From an uncultured Schlesneria sp. (GTDB lineage Bacteria; Planctomycetota; Planctomycetia; Planctomycetales; Planctomycetaceae): DNA of 47,716 nucleotides. Below the pieces are notes generated by a model. It saw nothing but the letters and a program-made list of their open reading frames with translations, was not told the DNA's origin and searched no databases. Positions within the stretch are counted from its first letter, which is position 1. Every line of letters begins with the position of its first letter. Position numbers and translations under genes: made by a program. The stretch lies in NCBI GenBank assembly GCA_903899985.1, contig CAIULL010000046.1, positions 1-47,716 on the forward strand. The letters run 5' to 3'. Of this stretch, positions 19,307 to 29,095 are shown one piece after another.

Positions 19307-20341
19307 ATGCCTTCCGACGACCTCTTTTCCCCTGATCTAAGCGAAGTATTAGAGATTCCTGCGCAAGAATCGTGGCCCAAAACGTCGCATCGGTTTGACC
19401 AGAAGAGTATCTGGGCAATCAAGGCGGCACTCGCTTCGGGGCGACCATTATTGCTGCGCGGCGAACCGGGGATCGGCAAAAGCCAGTTGGCTCGGGCCGC
19501 CGCGTGCGCACTCGGTGTTCCTTTCCTTCCGTTTGTTGTCGATAAACGGAGTGAACGCGATGAATTGTTCTTTACGTTTGATGCCGTTGCCAGATTGGCT
19601 CAAGCACAGGTCAGTGCGGTGATTGCACAAAGTGATCGTGGCGTCGACTGGCAAAAGGCCATGGCGGAAGAGAACTTCGTTCGACCTGGTGTGATGTGGA
19701 AGGCGATCGATTGGCAAGATGCTCATAAGCAAGCCGAACGGTTTTTAAGGCATGCGCGGCAAAAAGATAGTCGTAGCACATTTCCTGACTGGAAGCCTTC
19801 GTCTGAAGCGCGCTGTGGACCCGTAGTTCTGATCGATGAAATCGACAAAGCGGACCCGTCGGTTCCTAACGGGCTGCTCGAATGCCTGGGAAACCAGGGA
19901 TTTCAGATCCCACAACTGGGGAAATCCATTACCTTGCCGAAGGGATCCAAACCACCGCTCGTCGTCATTACGACCAATGAAGATCGTGAGCTTCCTGCAG
20001 CGTTCTTAAGACGTTGCCTTGTCCTGCAAATGGAGTTTCCTGAAGAACCGGAAGCGGTAAAAAAGTTTCTGATCGAAGACCGTGCCCGTGTCTTCTGGAA
20101 GGAAGAACAGGTGAGCAATACGATTTGCGAGAATCTCGTCGGTTTGTTGCTCGATGAACGGAAAAACGCACGGCTGGAAGGGGGGGCAATTCCCGGTGCC
20201 GCCGAATTTCTGGACATTCTGCGGATACTGTCCAACATGAGTAGCGCCGAAGACCCTGTCGAGCGTGATTCAATACAGCTTAAGGCACTGGCCGAAATCA
20301 GCCGTTTTGCTTTGAAGAAGAATCGCGAGGAACGGTTATGA
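19307..20341 (+). CDS. MoxR-type AAA+ ATPase
   Basis: A 344-residue AAA+ ATPase. Walker A GEPGIGKS at 52-59, Walker B VVLIDEIDKAD at 173-183, sensor 1 ITTNEDRELPAAFLRRC at about 218-233. A long insert between the Walker motifs (WQKAMAEENFVRPGVMWKAIDW and a Lys-rich helix, about 114-165) is like the MoxR ATPases that work with VWA-domain or effector-associated partners. Here no such partner follows: the stop overlaps ATG of a 38-codon frame only. MoxR proteins act as chaperones for complexes or membrane proteins; the client here is unknown. The two SPFH genes begin 412 bases downstream. Confidence 0.85.
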   Translation: MPSDDLFSPDLSEVLEIPAQESWPKTSHRFDQKSIWAIKAALASGRPLLLRGEPGIGKSQLARAAACALGVPFLPFVVDKRSERDELFFTFDAVARLAQAQVSAVIAQSDRGVDWQKAMAEENFVRPGVMWKAIDWQDAHKQAERFLRHARQKDSRSTFPDWKPSSEARCGPVVLIDEIDKADPSVPNGLLECLGNQGFQIPQLGKSITLPKGSKPPLVVITTNEDRELPAAFLRRCLVLQMEFPEEPEAVKKFLIEDRARVFWKEEQVSNTICENLVGLLLDERKNARLEGGAIPGAAEFLDILRILSNMSSAEDPVERDSIQLKALAEISRFALKKNREERL

Positions 20342-20454
20342 TCACGGGACGCATTTGCCGACCGCAGGTCAGTTCGTTCAGATGCGAAGACCTCACGCCG
20401 CCGCCGTTTTTAGAGCCCAATCACTGCGCGAATCATCCACGTTTCACCTGGTGA
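20338..20454 (+). pseudogene. short frame coupled to the MoxR gene, possible gene remnant
   Basis: A 38-codon frame whose ATG overlaps the MoxR stop (ATGA) and is preceded by GAGGA six bases away, which is a proper ribosome site. The peptide (starts MITGRICRPQVSSF) matches no family I know. MoxR genes usually have a partner exactly here, so this may be the remnant of one, or a true small protein. It could also be chance. Confidence 0.3.
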
Positions 20455-20753
20455 CAAACGAAAAACGCGGTTTCTTTTGATCCGATTGATCCATCCGTCC
20501 GTTCTACTTCCGATCTGCACTGAAACGGTCACGATGTTCGTTATCCCGTCTGCTGCTGCGGATTGTTTGCGATCTGAACGGAATGCCTGATGTTTAGCCG
20601 ATTTCGGCTGTTGTCTGCCCAAACCTGCTGTATCATCGAATGACGGACAGGGATGTTCGGACGTGCCGAAGTTTTTTTCTGTGAGAAATACCAGACCGGC
20701 GGGATGAATATCTTCGTCCTCGTGCGGTGCTTCTCATCCAAAGGTAAAAAAAA
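20455..20753. other. intergenic stretch upstream of the SPFH operon
   Basis: 299 bases without a recognisable gene. A TATCAT hexamer occurs in the last third but lacks a good -35 partner, so no promoter is marked. Confidence 0.4.
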
Positions 20754-22298
20754 ATGTCTCAGGACCTGATTCCTGCCTTCCCGGATCGCCAAGATCGAAA
20801 TCCATGGGCAATTCTCAGTGTTGTCGCCGTTGGCATCTTCCTGCTGATCGCTGCCTGGCTGACCTATGCCGCTTGCCGGATCGATGTCGGGCCGGACGAG
20901 TTTGCCGTGCTCATCCGTAAAACCGGCATCGATCTGAAGAACTCGGACGAAGTTGCGCCAGATGAACGTCACAAAGGGGTTCAAAAGACAGTCCTTACCA
21001 CAGGTCGTTATTTCTACAACCCTTATGACTATGACTGGGAAATCAAGCCTCTGATCGAAATCACAACAGGGAAACTGGGGGTGCGGGTCAGCCTGACCGG
21101 CGATGATCTACCGTACGGTGAATTTCTGGCTCAGATGAATTCCGACGACGATGCCAAAACCAAAGGGATCGTGCCCGACGTGTTGAAGCCGGGGCGATAC
21201 GCGATCAATCCCTATGTCTTCAAAGTCGAGACCGAGCATGAACCGGTCACGATTCCCGCTGGTTTCAAGGGGGTCGTGACGAATCTGGCGGGTCCATTCC
21301 CGGCGGATCCCAATCAATTGCTTGTCAAAGAAGGGGAACGAGGTGTTCAAGAACGGACGCTCGATCCGGGAACCTATTTCATCAATCCGTATGTCACACG
21401 GATCAGCCAGGTCGACTGCCGCAGCCAACGATTCAACCTGGCTGAGAAAAAGAACATGGGGTTTCCCTCCAAAGATGGATTCTGGGTCTCACTCGATGGC
21501 CGGATTGAATTTCATATCAGTCCGGAAAAAGCGGCTGAGGTCTTCGTCACTTACAACGAGGATGCGAACGGCGATCTGATCGATGAAGAGATCGTGCGCA
21601 AGATCATTCTGCCGAATGCCCGTGCCATCTGCCGCATGGAAGGAGCCAAGAAACTCGGTCGAGACTTCATACAAGGTGAAACGGCGATGTCGTTTCAGAA
21701 GGAATTCGAAACATCGATGAGAGCCTCATGCAACAAGCTGGGGGTCGAGATCGTGCAGGCCTTGATCATTCGTATCGAGCCGCCGAGCCAGATCGCTGTC
21801 CCGATCAGTCTACGGACAACGGCAGAATTAGATCAGCAGAAATTCAAACAGCAGATCACGCAGCAGGGTGAAGAGATGAAGCTCGCGGAACAGACCGAAC
21901 TGGTCAAGCAAAAACCGGCTTTGGTAAACGTGGAAAAGTCGATCGTCAAGCTGACAACTGAGGCCATGCGTGAACAGGAAGTTGCGGTGACGAAGGCGAA
22001 TCAGGAACTGGCCGTCGCCAAGCTGAAACTCGACGCCGCAAAGGATGAAGCAGCGGCGATCCTTTCCAAAGGGGAAGGGGACGCCGAAGTGATCAAGCTC
22101 GATAATGCGGCAGAAGCATCCGGCTGGAAACGATCGGTCGAAGCGTTCGGAAAGAACGGAGCCCAGTACGCTCAATACGTACTTTATCAGAAACTATCCT
22201 CCGCCTATCGGTCAGTCATGATCAATACGGCGGACAGCCCGATCATGAAGATTTTTGAATCATTGCAAGAGCCCGTAAAAGACGTGCCAAAACAATGA
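20754..22298 (+). CDS. SPFH/band 7 (flotillin-like) membrane protein 1
   Basis: A 514-residue protein with one N-terminal membrane helix (about 18-43), then three successive beta-rich modules of the type VxPGRYxINPY (LTTGRYFYNPY, LKPGRYAINPY, LDPGTYFINPY), the SPFH core (GFWVSLDGRIEFHISPEKAAEVF, about 235-340), and a Glu/Lys/Ala-rich coiled coil (about 355-460). Such proteins form large membrane-bound cages or microdomains with proteases or fusion proteins. The next gene is a second SPFH protein 22 bases downstream, so a hetero-oligomer is likely. The start at 20754 follows AAAGGT 10 bases upstream. Confidence 0.85.
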   Translation: MSQDLIPAFPDRQDRNPWAILSVVAVGIFLLIAAWLTYAACRIDVGPDEFAVLIRKTGIDLKNSDEVAPDERHKGVQKTVLTTGRYFYNPYDYDWEIKPLIEITTGKLGVRVSLTGDDLPYGEFLAQMNSDDDAKTKGIVPDVLKPGRYAINPYVFKVETEHEPVTIPAGFKGVVTNLAGPFPADPNQLLVKEGERGVQERTLDPGTYFINPYVTRISQVDCRSQRFNLAEKKNMGFPSKDGFWVSLDGRIEFHISPEKAAEVFVTYNEDANGDLIDEEIVRKIILPNARAICRMEGAKKLGRDFIQGETAMSFQKEFETSMRASCNKLGVEIVQALIIRIEPPSQIAVPISLRTTAELDQQKFKQQITQQGEEMKLAEQTELVKQKPALVNVEKSIVKLTTEAMREQEVAVTKANQELAVAKLKLDAAKDEAAAILSKGEGDAEVIKLDNAAEASGWKRSVEAFGKNGAQYAQYVLYQKLSSAYRSVMINTADSPIMKIFESLQEPVKDVPKQ

Positions 22299-22320
22299 TT
22301 CGGTAATGAAAGAAGCCACC

Positions 22321-23994
22321 ATGTCAGTTCGTTCAAGCGGTTCACGATCGCTGGTTTCGCTGGCGCTTGTCGCCGCGTTATTGGCGGCCATTGGATACGA
22401 GTTTTTTCAATGGACGTATTGTTACTGGTACGTCGACAACGGCTATTCCCTGTTGTTGACGTATAAAGGTCCTCCCTTGCCAATCTGGGGGCTGGACCTG
22501 GAAGCGGCTCCTGAAGGTCAGTTGGCCGAAGTCGACGAACAGGGCCATCCGAAACAAAAAGGGATTTTGGCACAGATGGTCGGCCCAGGCCGACATTTCT
22601 ATTTTCCACTCTTCTGGGAATGTCAGAAGGTTCCTGATGTCGTCGTTGAACCAGGTAGTGTGGCGATCGTCATCAGTCGGGTCGGCAAGAAGCAGGCCGC
22701 AGGTCAGTTCCTCGTCGATGGTGACATCGGTCAGACGGAATATCGCGGTACGATGCGTAAGCTGCTGGGGCCAGGTCGTTATCGCATCAATCCGAAGGCC
22801 TACGAAGTGACCCTGATCAAGGGTGAGGAAGTCAAAAAAGCAGAAGGTCAGGCCAAGCGGTCCGGCTGGGTGCTGATCAAACCGGGTTACGTCGGTGTTG
22901 TGACAAACCTGACCGACAATCCGCTGACGAGTGCTGTCACTGGAATTCAGGACAATGTCCTGCCGCCCGGTTTGTATCCCATCAACAGGGAAGAACAACA
23001 AGTTGACGTCGTCAATGTCGGCTACCGCGAAAAAAGTATCATCGCCAAGCTAGCCACCAATGAGGATGGCCAGATGAAACTCGATCAAAGCGGCGAACCA
23101 ACGGTGCTGGATGACGGGAGTGGTTTCGAATTCAAGTCAGACGACGGGTTTCAAATCCGGATCGATTTCACAGCCATCTGGGGGATCATGCCTGATCAGG
23201 CGGCGGATCTGATCCGAAAATTTGGTGACGAAGAAGCTGTTGAGGACAAGGTGGTCATGCCGCAGATCGAAAGTATCTGCCAGAACCACGGACGTAAATT
23301 GAAGGCGGCCGAGTTCCTGGATGGAAAGATTCGACAGACCTATCAAACCGAGGTTTCCAATGACTTTGCTCAGGTGCTTGACGGCAAGGGGCTGAGCGTG
23401 CTGTATGGCCTGGTGCGGAATATTTACATTCCGCAGGATGTCCGCGTACCGATTCAACAGGGCTACATCGCCGACGAATTGAAGATTACTCGCGAGCAGC
23501 AGCAGGTGACCGCCATGACCGAAGCAGACCTGCGCGAGGCAGAAGAAAAGGTGAAGCTGCAGACGGAACAGATCCGAGTCGAAACAGAAAAGCTGGTTGC
23601 TGCCAAGCTGGCGGAGGGAAAGAAAACCGCCGCCGAGACGGCTGCGGAAACGACCAAGCTGGTCGCTGCGATCGCGGCCAAGACCGCCGAAATTGACAAG
23701 GACGCGACGGTCTTGATCGGTACGGCGAAGGCGAAAGCCAAGACGCTGTCGGAAGAAGCCAAAGCGGAAAAATTCCAACTGGCCGTCGACGCATTCGGTT
23801 CGGGTCAGGCTTACAACCAATGGGTTTTTGCACAAGGGTTGCCGGAAGATATCGAACTGAACCTGATCTATTCAGGCGAAGGAACCTTCTGGACCGACCT
23901 GAAAGGGTTTAGCGAAACCATGCTGGGCAAGCAGATGAAAAATCAGCAAAAGGGGGCACCGTCGACGCCAAACCGATCGGAATCGAGTAAGTAA
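22321..23994 (+). CDS. SPFH/band 7 (flotillin-like) membrane protein 2
   Basis: A 557-residue paralog of the preceding protein: N-terminal membrane helix (about 9-32), modules VGPGRHFYFPLFW, LGPGRYRINPKAYEV and LPPGLYPINREE, the SPFH core (DDGFQIRIDFTAIWGIMPDQAADLIRKF), and a long coiled coil rich in Ala, Glu and Lys (about 380-500). The tail is Gln/Ser/Pro-rich. ATG 22321 is preferred over 22306 because GAAAGAAG lies upstream at a suitable distance. Like HflK/HflC, the two genes probably encode subunits of one membrane assembly. Confidence 0.85.
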   Translation: MSVRSSGSRSLVSLALVAALLAAIGYEFFQWTYCYWYVDNGYSLLLTYKGPPLPIWGLDLEAAPEGQLAEVDEQGHPKQKGILAQMVGPGRHFYFPLFWECQKVPDVVVEPGSVAIVISRVGKKQAAGQFLVDGDIGQTEYRGTMRKLLGPGRYRINPKAYEVTLIKGEEVKKAEGQAKRSGWVLIKPGYVGVVTNLTDNPLTSAVTGIQDNVLPPGLYPINREEQQVDVVNVGYREKSIIAKLATNEDGQMKLDQSGEPTVLDDGSGFEFKSDDGFQIRIDFTAIWGIMPDQAADLIRKFGDEEAVEDKVVMPQIESICQNHGRKLKAAEFLDGKIRQTYQTEVSNDFAQVLDGKGLSVLYGLVRNIYIPQDVRVPIQQGYIADELKITREQQQVTAMTEADLREAEEKVKLQTEQIRVETEKLVAAKLAEGKKTAAETAAETTKLVAAIAAKTAEIDKDATVLIGTAKAKAKTLSEEAKAEKFQLAVDAFGSGQAYNQWVFAQGLPEDIELNLIYSGEGTFWTDLKGFSETMLGKQMKNQQKGAPSTPNRSESSK

Positions 23995-24039
23995 GTTTTC
24001 TCGGCTTGCTCTCGCGTCAGCGACCAAAAAGATTTCAAA

Positions 24040-24324
24040 ATGGATTGGGTCAATTTCGCTGCTGCAATCGTTTCGGTCGGTCTGTTTTGCCTGTGGGGGG
24101 CATTGTGCGTTCTCTGTATCGGCGGCTGGTTTGTTCATCGTCAGAAGCGACCGCAGCTGACCGAACAACAAGAACTTGCCATGACTCAAATTCCCGGGTT
24201 AACGTGGCGAGATCCCTGGTGGTGGATTTTCGCCTTTTTTTGCTGGCCGGTTCTGATCGCACTGATACTTGACCACCGCTGGCAACGAGGCCCTCGACGA
24301 ACCACGGACAGCCTGAAACCTTAA
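24040..24324 (+). CDS. small two-helix membrane protein of the SPFH operon
   Basis: 94 residues with two hydrophobic helices (about 5-30 and 58-80) separated by a basic loop (RQKRPQLTEQQELA). Function unknown. It follows the second SPFH gene by 45 bases in the same direction, so it is likely a partner of that complex. Confidence 0.6.
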   Translation: MDWVNFAAAIVSVGLFCLWGALCVLCIGGWFVHRQKRPQLTEQQELAMTQIPGLTWRDPWWWIFAFFCWPVLIALILDHRWQRGPRRTTDSLKP

Positions 24325-24351
24325 CCGCGGTTTGAACATGACCTGCGTTTC

Positions 24352-24365
24352 CAGCCCCGGGGCTG
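24352..24365. repeat. perfect 14-base palindrome
   Basis: CAGCCCCGGGGCTG, in the 211-base gap before leuB. It looks like a short dispersed palindromic element and could also act as a weak transcript end for the SPFH operon, but no T-run follows. Confidence 0.35.
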
Positions 24366-24535
24366 AAGCCGACGGGTTGGATGCCGACGTCTCAAGGCGA
24401 CTGCAGGATATCATTGGTTGTCGATAAGCGTTTCAAGTGACCGCAGGCTTTCCCCGATCCCTCTAGTTCCGTAGAGTGTGTCGGTCGAATTGGTGGTTTT
24501 TGGAAACATTGGAATTTTCATAGGGTTGATGCGCG

Positions 24536-25609
24536 GTGCAAGCTCATATCGTTTTGTTGCCTGGTGATGGGATTGGTCCAGAAGTTGTCGCTCAGGGTGA
24601 GCGAGTGTTGCTGGAGATTGGCAAACGATTCGGACACACGTTCCGATTCAGTACTCATTCCATCGGAGGCTGTGCGATTGACCAGTGCGGTAATCCGCTT
24701 CCCGATGAGACGCTTGCGGCCTGCAAAGCATCGCAAGCAGTGCTGCTGGGTGCCGTTGGCGGACCGAAGTGGGATGATCCGAATGCCAAGACGCGACCTG
24801 AAGCGGGGCTGCTGAAGATCCGCAAGGAGCTCGGCCTGTTCGCCAACCTTCGTCCGATTTTCGTATCGCCACATCTGGTGTCAGCGTCGCCGCTCAAGAC
24901 GGAAATTGTTTCCGGTACGGATATTCTGTTTTTCCGCGAACTGACTGGAGGGATCTATTTCGGTCCTTCTGGCAAAGAAACGATTGACGGCGGAGAATCC
25001 GCTTTCAATACGATGGTCTACAGCACTTATGAAGTGGAACGAATCGTTCGACTGGCGGGTGAAGCGGCACGTGGTCGACGCAAGAAAGTGACCTCGGTTG
25101 ATAAAGCCAACGTGTTGGAAGTATCGCGACTTTGGCGTAAGACTTTCGAACGGGTCATGAAGACTGAATTCCCTGACGTTCAGTTCGAGAATGTGCTGGT
25201 TGATGCGATGGCGATGCATCTGATTTCCAAGCCACGCAGCTTTGACGTCGTGGTAACTGAGAACTTGTTCGGTGACATCCTGACCGACGAAGGCTCGATG
25301 CTGCCCGGTTCAATGGGAATGCTTCCGTCGGCGTCAATTGGTTCATCCGGGCCGGGTCTCTACGAACCGATCCATGGGTCCGCACCGGATATCGCAGGGA
25401 AGGGGATTGCGAACCCGTTGGCGACGATCCTCGCGGCGGCAATGCTCTTGCGACATTCGCTGAAGCTGGAAAGCGAAGCGGTCGTGATTGAAAAGGCGGT
25501 TGATCGAGTCCTGGCCAAGGGTCACCGAACGGCGGACCTGGCGGGAGGAGGTGCCAGCGTTGGAACTGCCGAGATGGGCTCGCTGGTGATTGCCGAACTG
25601 TCGGCGTAG
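24536..25609 (+). CDS. leuB: 3-isopropylmalate dehydrogenase
   Basis: Third enzyme of leucine synthesis: oxidises and decarboxylates 3-isopropylmalate with NAD+. The 357-residue length is standard. [11 protein letters not shown] at 7-17, GAVGGPKWD at 72-80, the Arg-rich substrate segment [31 protein letters not shown], and [31 protein letters not shown] with the catalytic Asp residues are all present, as is the NAD-binding [15 protein letters not shown]. The start is GTG at 24536 with AGGG about 11 bases upstream; an overlapping ATG at 24529 is out of frame. Confidence 0.96.
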   Translation: MQAHIVLLPGDGIGPEVVAQGERVLLEIGKRFGHTFRFSTHSIGGCAIDQCGNPLPDETLAACKASQAVLLGAVGGPKWDDPNAKTRPEAGLLKIRKELGLFANLRPIFVSPHLVSASPLKTEIVSGTDILFFRELTGGIYFGPSGKETIDGGESAFNTMVYSTYEVERIVRLAGEAARGRRKKVTSVDKANVLEVSRLWRKTFERVMKTEFPDVQFENVLVDAMAMHLISKPRSFDVVVTENLFGDILTDEGSMLPGSMGMLPSASIGSSGPGLYEPIHGSAPDIAGKGIANPLATILAAAMLLRHSLKLESEAVVIEKAVDRVLAKGHRTADLAGGGASVGTAEMGSLVIAELSA

Positions 25610-25726
25610 GTCCGAATCAAAAACGGCGAAATGAATATTGCGAGGGCGAATCTCAGGCTGAGCCCAGAAGCAGGTACGCACAACGGCTTCGCGGCTCAGC
25701 GGGAGCTTCCCCCTCCCGTTCACGCT

Positions 25727-27229
25727 TTATCGCGGGTTGATCATCGGAGTTTCGATATCCATGATCTGAGCGCTGGGACGTGACAGATCGACCGAAATCG
25801 GCTGTGATGTTTCCGCTTTGCCGATATTTCCGGCCGCGTCGCGGACCATGACGCGAACGTAAAACTGGAAGGGCATTCCTTGCCCGACGACCCAGTCGTA
25901 TTCACCCTGTCGGTCTTCTTTCCAACCGCTAATCGGTTCCCAGGGGCCTGTTCGACTTGCTGCATAGTACAGTGACACCGGCTTTTCAGACGGATGCTCT
26001 TCCTTCACTTTCCAGCGGATCTTCAGCCGGTTGAAGTTGGCTCCTTTACCCTGCTGAATCGGTAACAGTTCGACTTCAGGAGCGGTCTGGTCAACCGCGA
26101 TGACGATGGAGGGGGGATCGCCTGGGACCGGAGGATCGTTCGATAATCCGGCTCCGCTGCGAACTCGAATTGCAAAGCCGTATTCACCGTCGCGAGGGAC
26201 TTCAACGTCGAATGGACTCTTATGGTCAGGATCGTCACCGTATTTGTACCATTTGCGTCCGTTATCTTCGGTGATGAAAAGTTCAACCGCGCTAACACCC
26301 GACGGCCCGACATCGTCCAACTTGTACCCGACATGAAACTGATGTGAAGTGACGAACCGTTTTCGGCTGTTGCCACGACTTGGTAATGGTGTGTCTTCGA
26401 CGGTTTGCCGTCGTTGCGAAACAAGCTTGTGAGGCGAATATTTGACCCCTTCCTCACCCAAGACAGGATCGGGGATGGCGATTGCAGAGACGCTGCTGCT
26501 GATCGTGGCTCGACCGACATCCTCATCGCCAGGCTTGGTGGCGATTTTCCCTTGTGGAATCTGACGTTGCTTCAGCGGTGGATAATTCGCGGCATCGACA
26601 TCAGCCTGAGTCCGGGCGTTCGCCACGTTGCCTGCTAAATCGGAAATGCTGCCCCGAACAGACACGATGCCGCTCTTTCCGATCATCCACGATGTTTCCC
26701 CTCGTGAACGCGGAGCCACATCAATCAGCTGCCAGTCCTTGGAGTCGGCGGCCAGATATTCCAGTTTGAGTGTGTTGATATCGAGATTCGTATCACTGGC
26801 TCGCCAGCGAAGTTGGACTTTCCCCACGTCGGTCTGTTGGACTGACATATCGAGCATCGGTGTCGTGTTGTCGACAACCACGATGAGCCCGGTTTCATAG
26901 GAACCGCGCGGCGGATGAAGTTGACCTTGTCCGTCTAATGTCTTCACGGAAAACCAGTACTCACCCTCACCCGGGCACGTGTATTCAAATTTTCCGCCGT
27001 CGGGGAGAAGAACCTGAGCAAGTTCCCACGTTTCACCTTGATTTTGAGACACGTGAAGTTGAATTTCACGAGCACTCATTTTCTTGAGTGCCGCAGCGTC
27101 GAATTTGAAAGGGATACGGAACTTGGTCTTACTCGTATGAGTCGGCTTGGGCAACGTCGCTCCCCATGCGGAAGTCTGCCCCAGCAGCAGTCCGGCGATT
27201 AAAGCCAACGTTCCGAGTCGACCGTCCAT
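25727..27229 (-). CDS. exported protein with repeated Ig-like domains, unknown function
   Basis: A 500-residue protein with a signal peptide (about 1-24, LGTLALIAGLLLGQTSAWGA). It contains repeating modules of about 110 residues with a shared beta pattern: 'LHVSQNQGETWE...GEYWFSVKTLDGQG', 'VELFITEDNGRKW...GEYGFAIRVRSGAG', and 'LYYAASRTGPWEP...QFYVRVMVRDAAGN'. The last is typical of bacterial Ig-like/fibronectin folds. It is probably periplasmic or surface attached. ATG 27229 is chosen because GGAG lies 7 bases upstream; the in-frame TTG at 27358 lacks a signal peptide immediately after it. Confidence 0.65.
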   Translation of the reverse strand: MDGRLGTLALIAGLLLGQTSAWGATLPKPTHTSKTKFRIPFKFDAAALKKMSAREIQLHVSQNQGETWELAQVLLPDGGKFEYTCPGEGEYWFSVKTLDGQGQLHPPRGSYETGLIVVVDNTTPMLDMSVQQTDVGKVQLRWRASDTNLDINTLKLEYLAADSKDWQLIDVAPRSRGETSWMIGKSGIVSVRGSISDLAGNVANARTQADVDAANYPPLKQRQIPQGKIATKPGDEDVGRATISSSVSAIAIPDPVLGEEGVKYSPHKLVSQRRQTVEDTPLPSRGNSRKRFVTSHQFHVGYKLDDVGPSGVSAVELFITEDNGRKWYKYGDDPDHKSPFDVEVPRDGEYGFAIRVRSGAGLSNDPPVPGDPPSIVIAVDQTAPEVELLPIQQGKGANFNRLKIRWKVKEEHPSEKPVSLYYAASRTGPWEPISGWKEDRQGEYDWVVGQGMPFQFYVRVMVRDAAGNIGKAETSQPISVDLSRPSAQIMDIETPMINPR

Positions 27230-27358
27230 GACGGAACTCCGTAATCCATTTTTGGTCAAGTTAGCAGGAGCACGGTTATCGGCCCCCGGAATCAACTCGC
27301 TGAAGCTGACGGACGAAAGTCCGCCTGCCTTCTGGTCCTGAACAACAGTGTCGATCAA

Positions 27359-27835
27359 CGATCAGCTTCTGCCATCAAAAAACTCACACGTGGTATTCTC
27401 GTCAGAGTCACCCATTATCGCTATCGACGGAATTCGCAGAATGACTTGAACGACCAGCGGGCAATTACGCGGAACTGGATAAGCCGCGACGACAATGCCG
27501 CAAAGTTTCAAATGCCGACGTTCAAGATCGGCAGATTTCGCCATTTGGCGCCAAAACCGGACCCGAGAATTGGAGAATTCGGCCGATTGAAAAACTTAAA
27601 TCGGAGGGTGGTTTTTGTTGAAAACGAAGAGCAAGAGTTGGGGAACACTCATCTTCGCTAATTGACACGAATATGAAAAAGGAAAAGTGCAGGGAGGCAA
27701 GCTGGAGATCGGTCAGGTAAAGAATCAAACGCTCTTTAAATTGAATTTTCTTATTAGCGAAAATTAGTGCAGATGAGTGTTCCAAAAAATCTTGCTTCGA
27801 TTGTTCTTCGGGTCTGTTGCAACGTTTTCGTGTTG
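27359..27835. other. gene-free stretch between two minus-strand genes
   Basis: 477 bases (606 counting the leader of the Ig-like protein gene) without a convincing gene. The right half is AT-richer than its surroundings. I see no tRNA, clear terminator or repeat. Confidence 0.45.
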
Positions 27836-28990
27836 TCAAATTCCAGTCGTTTCTGGTTTTTCGTCCAGGACGGCATTCCAGAAAGCGGAAAGTTTTTGGG
27901 CGGCGATGTTAATCGAGAATTGGTGAACGACACGCTCTCGTGCAGCCTGGCGAAAATGTTGGGATTCCGTTTTATCCGTGAGACATTTGATCATGGCCTC
28001 GGCCAGGGCGATCGGATCTTTGGGTGGAATCAGGCGTCCCGTGACGCCGTCCAATACGATTTCAGACGTCCCGCCGACGTTGGTGGCCACGATCGGGACT
28101 CCAGCCGCCGAGGCTTCGAGCAGAACGCGGCCGAAGGGTTCCTGGTTGGCCGGGTGAGCCAGCAGGTCGATCTCACCCAGGATCTTGGCGACATCTTCGC
28201 GTCGTCCGAGGAGGTGCAAATGATCGGCAAGGCCCGCGACGTCAAAGCGGCGGCGAATTGATTGTTCGAACTCGATGCTTTCCGCCTTTTGCGAAGTTCG
28301 TTCACCGATCAGCAGAAAATGAGCGGTGGGGACGCGCTTCACAATATCAGCCGCAGCGCCGGCAAGAATGTCTTGTCCTTTCCTCAGGCCAATCTGCCCG
28401 ATACATGCGATAAGGAGACTTTCGCGATTGAGGCCCAATTCGGCGTGTAGCCAACCGGTGCAGGGGCGGGGCTGGAATTGATCGAGATCAATTCCATTGT
28501 GGACAACGACGATTCGCCGCTCGTCCAAGCCTTGGCTCACATGAAAACAGCGAGTCGCTTCGGAGACAGCGACCAGTTTCTGATTGCGATTCAGATCCGC
28601 GACGGCGGTAGCGCTGAGTTTGATAATATCTCGCAGATGACCTGTTGTTGGCGGATTGATTCGCGCAGCAACTCGACCGAGCAGTCGACACATCGCCAGC
28701 GAATTTGCATGGACCAGATCCGGCTTGACGGATTTGACAAGCTGACAAAGTGAAGTCTCGATTTCCTCTGACTGGCGACGCATGCCCGACGAGTCATTCG
28801 ACGACCATTCATAGAGCGGTATCTGGCGTTTTCGAAGTTCATCAGCGAGGGGACCGATGCCGGGACCGATCGCCACGAACTCGGTCTTGGAATTGTCAGC
28901 CTTGAGCCAATCCAAAACCGCCAGCATCGAACGCTCACCGCCGTTCAACGTGCTGAATTCAAAGACGATTGCGATGCGGCGTGATGGCAT
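27836..28990 (-). CDS. glycosyltransferase family 4
   Basis: A 384-residue GT-B enzyme transferring a sugar from a nucleotide donor to a glycan or lipid. The N-terminal domain begins IAIVFEFSTLNGGERSML (acceptor side). The C-terminal domain has VVHNGIDLDQF, CIGQIGLRKGQDIL, HLLGRREDV, and the donor-binding EPFGRVLLEASAAGVPIVATNVGG (E-x7-E pattern). Acceptor and donor are unknown. ATG 28990 is preferred to the in-frame TTG at 29005; neither has a strong ribosome site. There is no obvious glycan cluster around it. Confidence 0.88.
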   Translation of the reverse strand: MPSRRIAIVFEFSTLNGGERSMLAVLDWLKADNSKTEFVAIGPGIGPLADELRKRQIPLYEWSSNDSSGMRRQSEEIETSLCQLVKSVKPDLVHANSLAMCRLLGRVAARINPPTTGHLRDIIKLSATAVADLNRNQKLVAVSEATRCFHVSQGLDERRIVVVHNGIDLDQFQPRPCTGWLHAELGLNRESLLIACIGQIGLRKGQDILAGAAADIVKRVPTAHFLLIGERTSQKAESIEFEQSIRRRFDVAGLADHLHLLGRREDVAKILGEIDLLAHPANQEPFGRVLLEASAAGVPIVATNVGGTSEIVLDGVTGRLIPPKDPIALAEAMIKCLTDKTESQHFRQAARERVVHQFSINIAAQKLSAFWNAVLDEKPETTGI

Positions 28991-29095
28991 ATCAAGTTCA
29001 GGCAAAAGTCATTTGATGATCGATGGAAGCCGTCATGGAGTGATGTTTCTGCCTCACGTTCGTCCTTAGTGGTCTTAATCACTGATGCCTGGAAA

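Noticed and set aside
22378-23835. Long minus-strand frames (207 and 232 codons) opposite the second SPFH gene
   Set aside because: They lie antisense to a well-supported gene with strong motifs, and their His/Arg/Leu-rich composition is typical of shadow frames.
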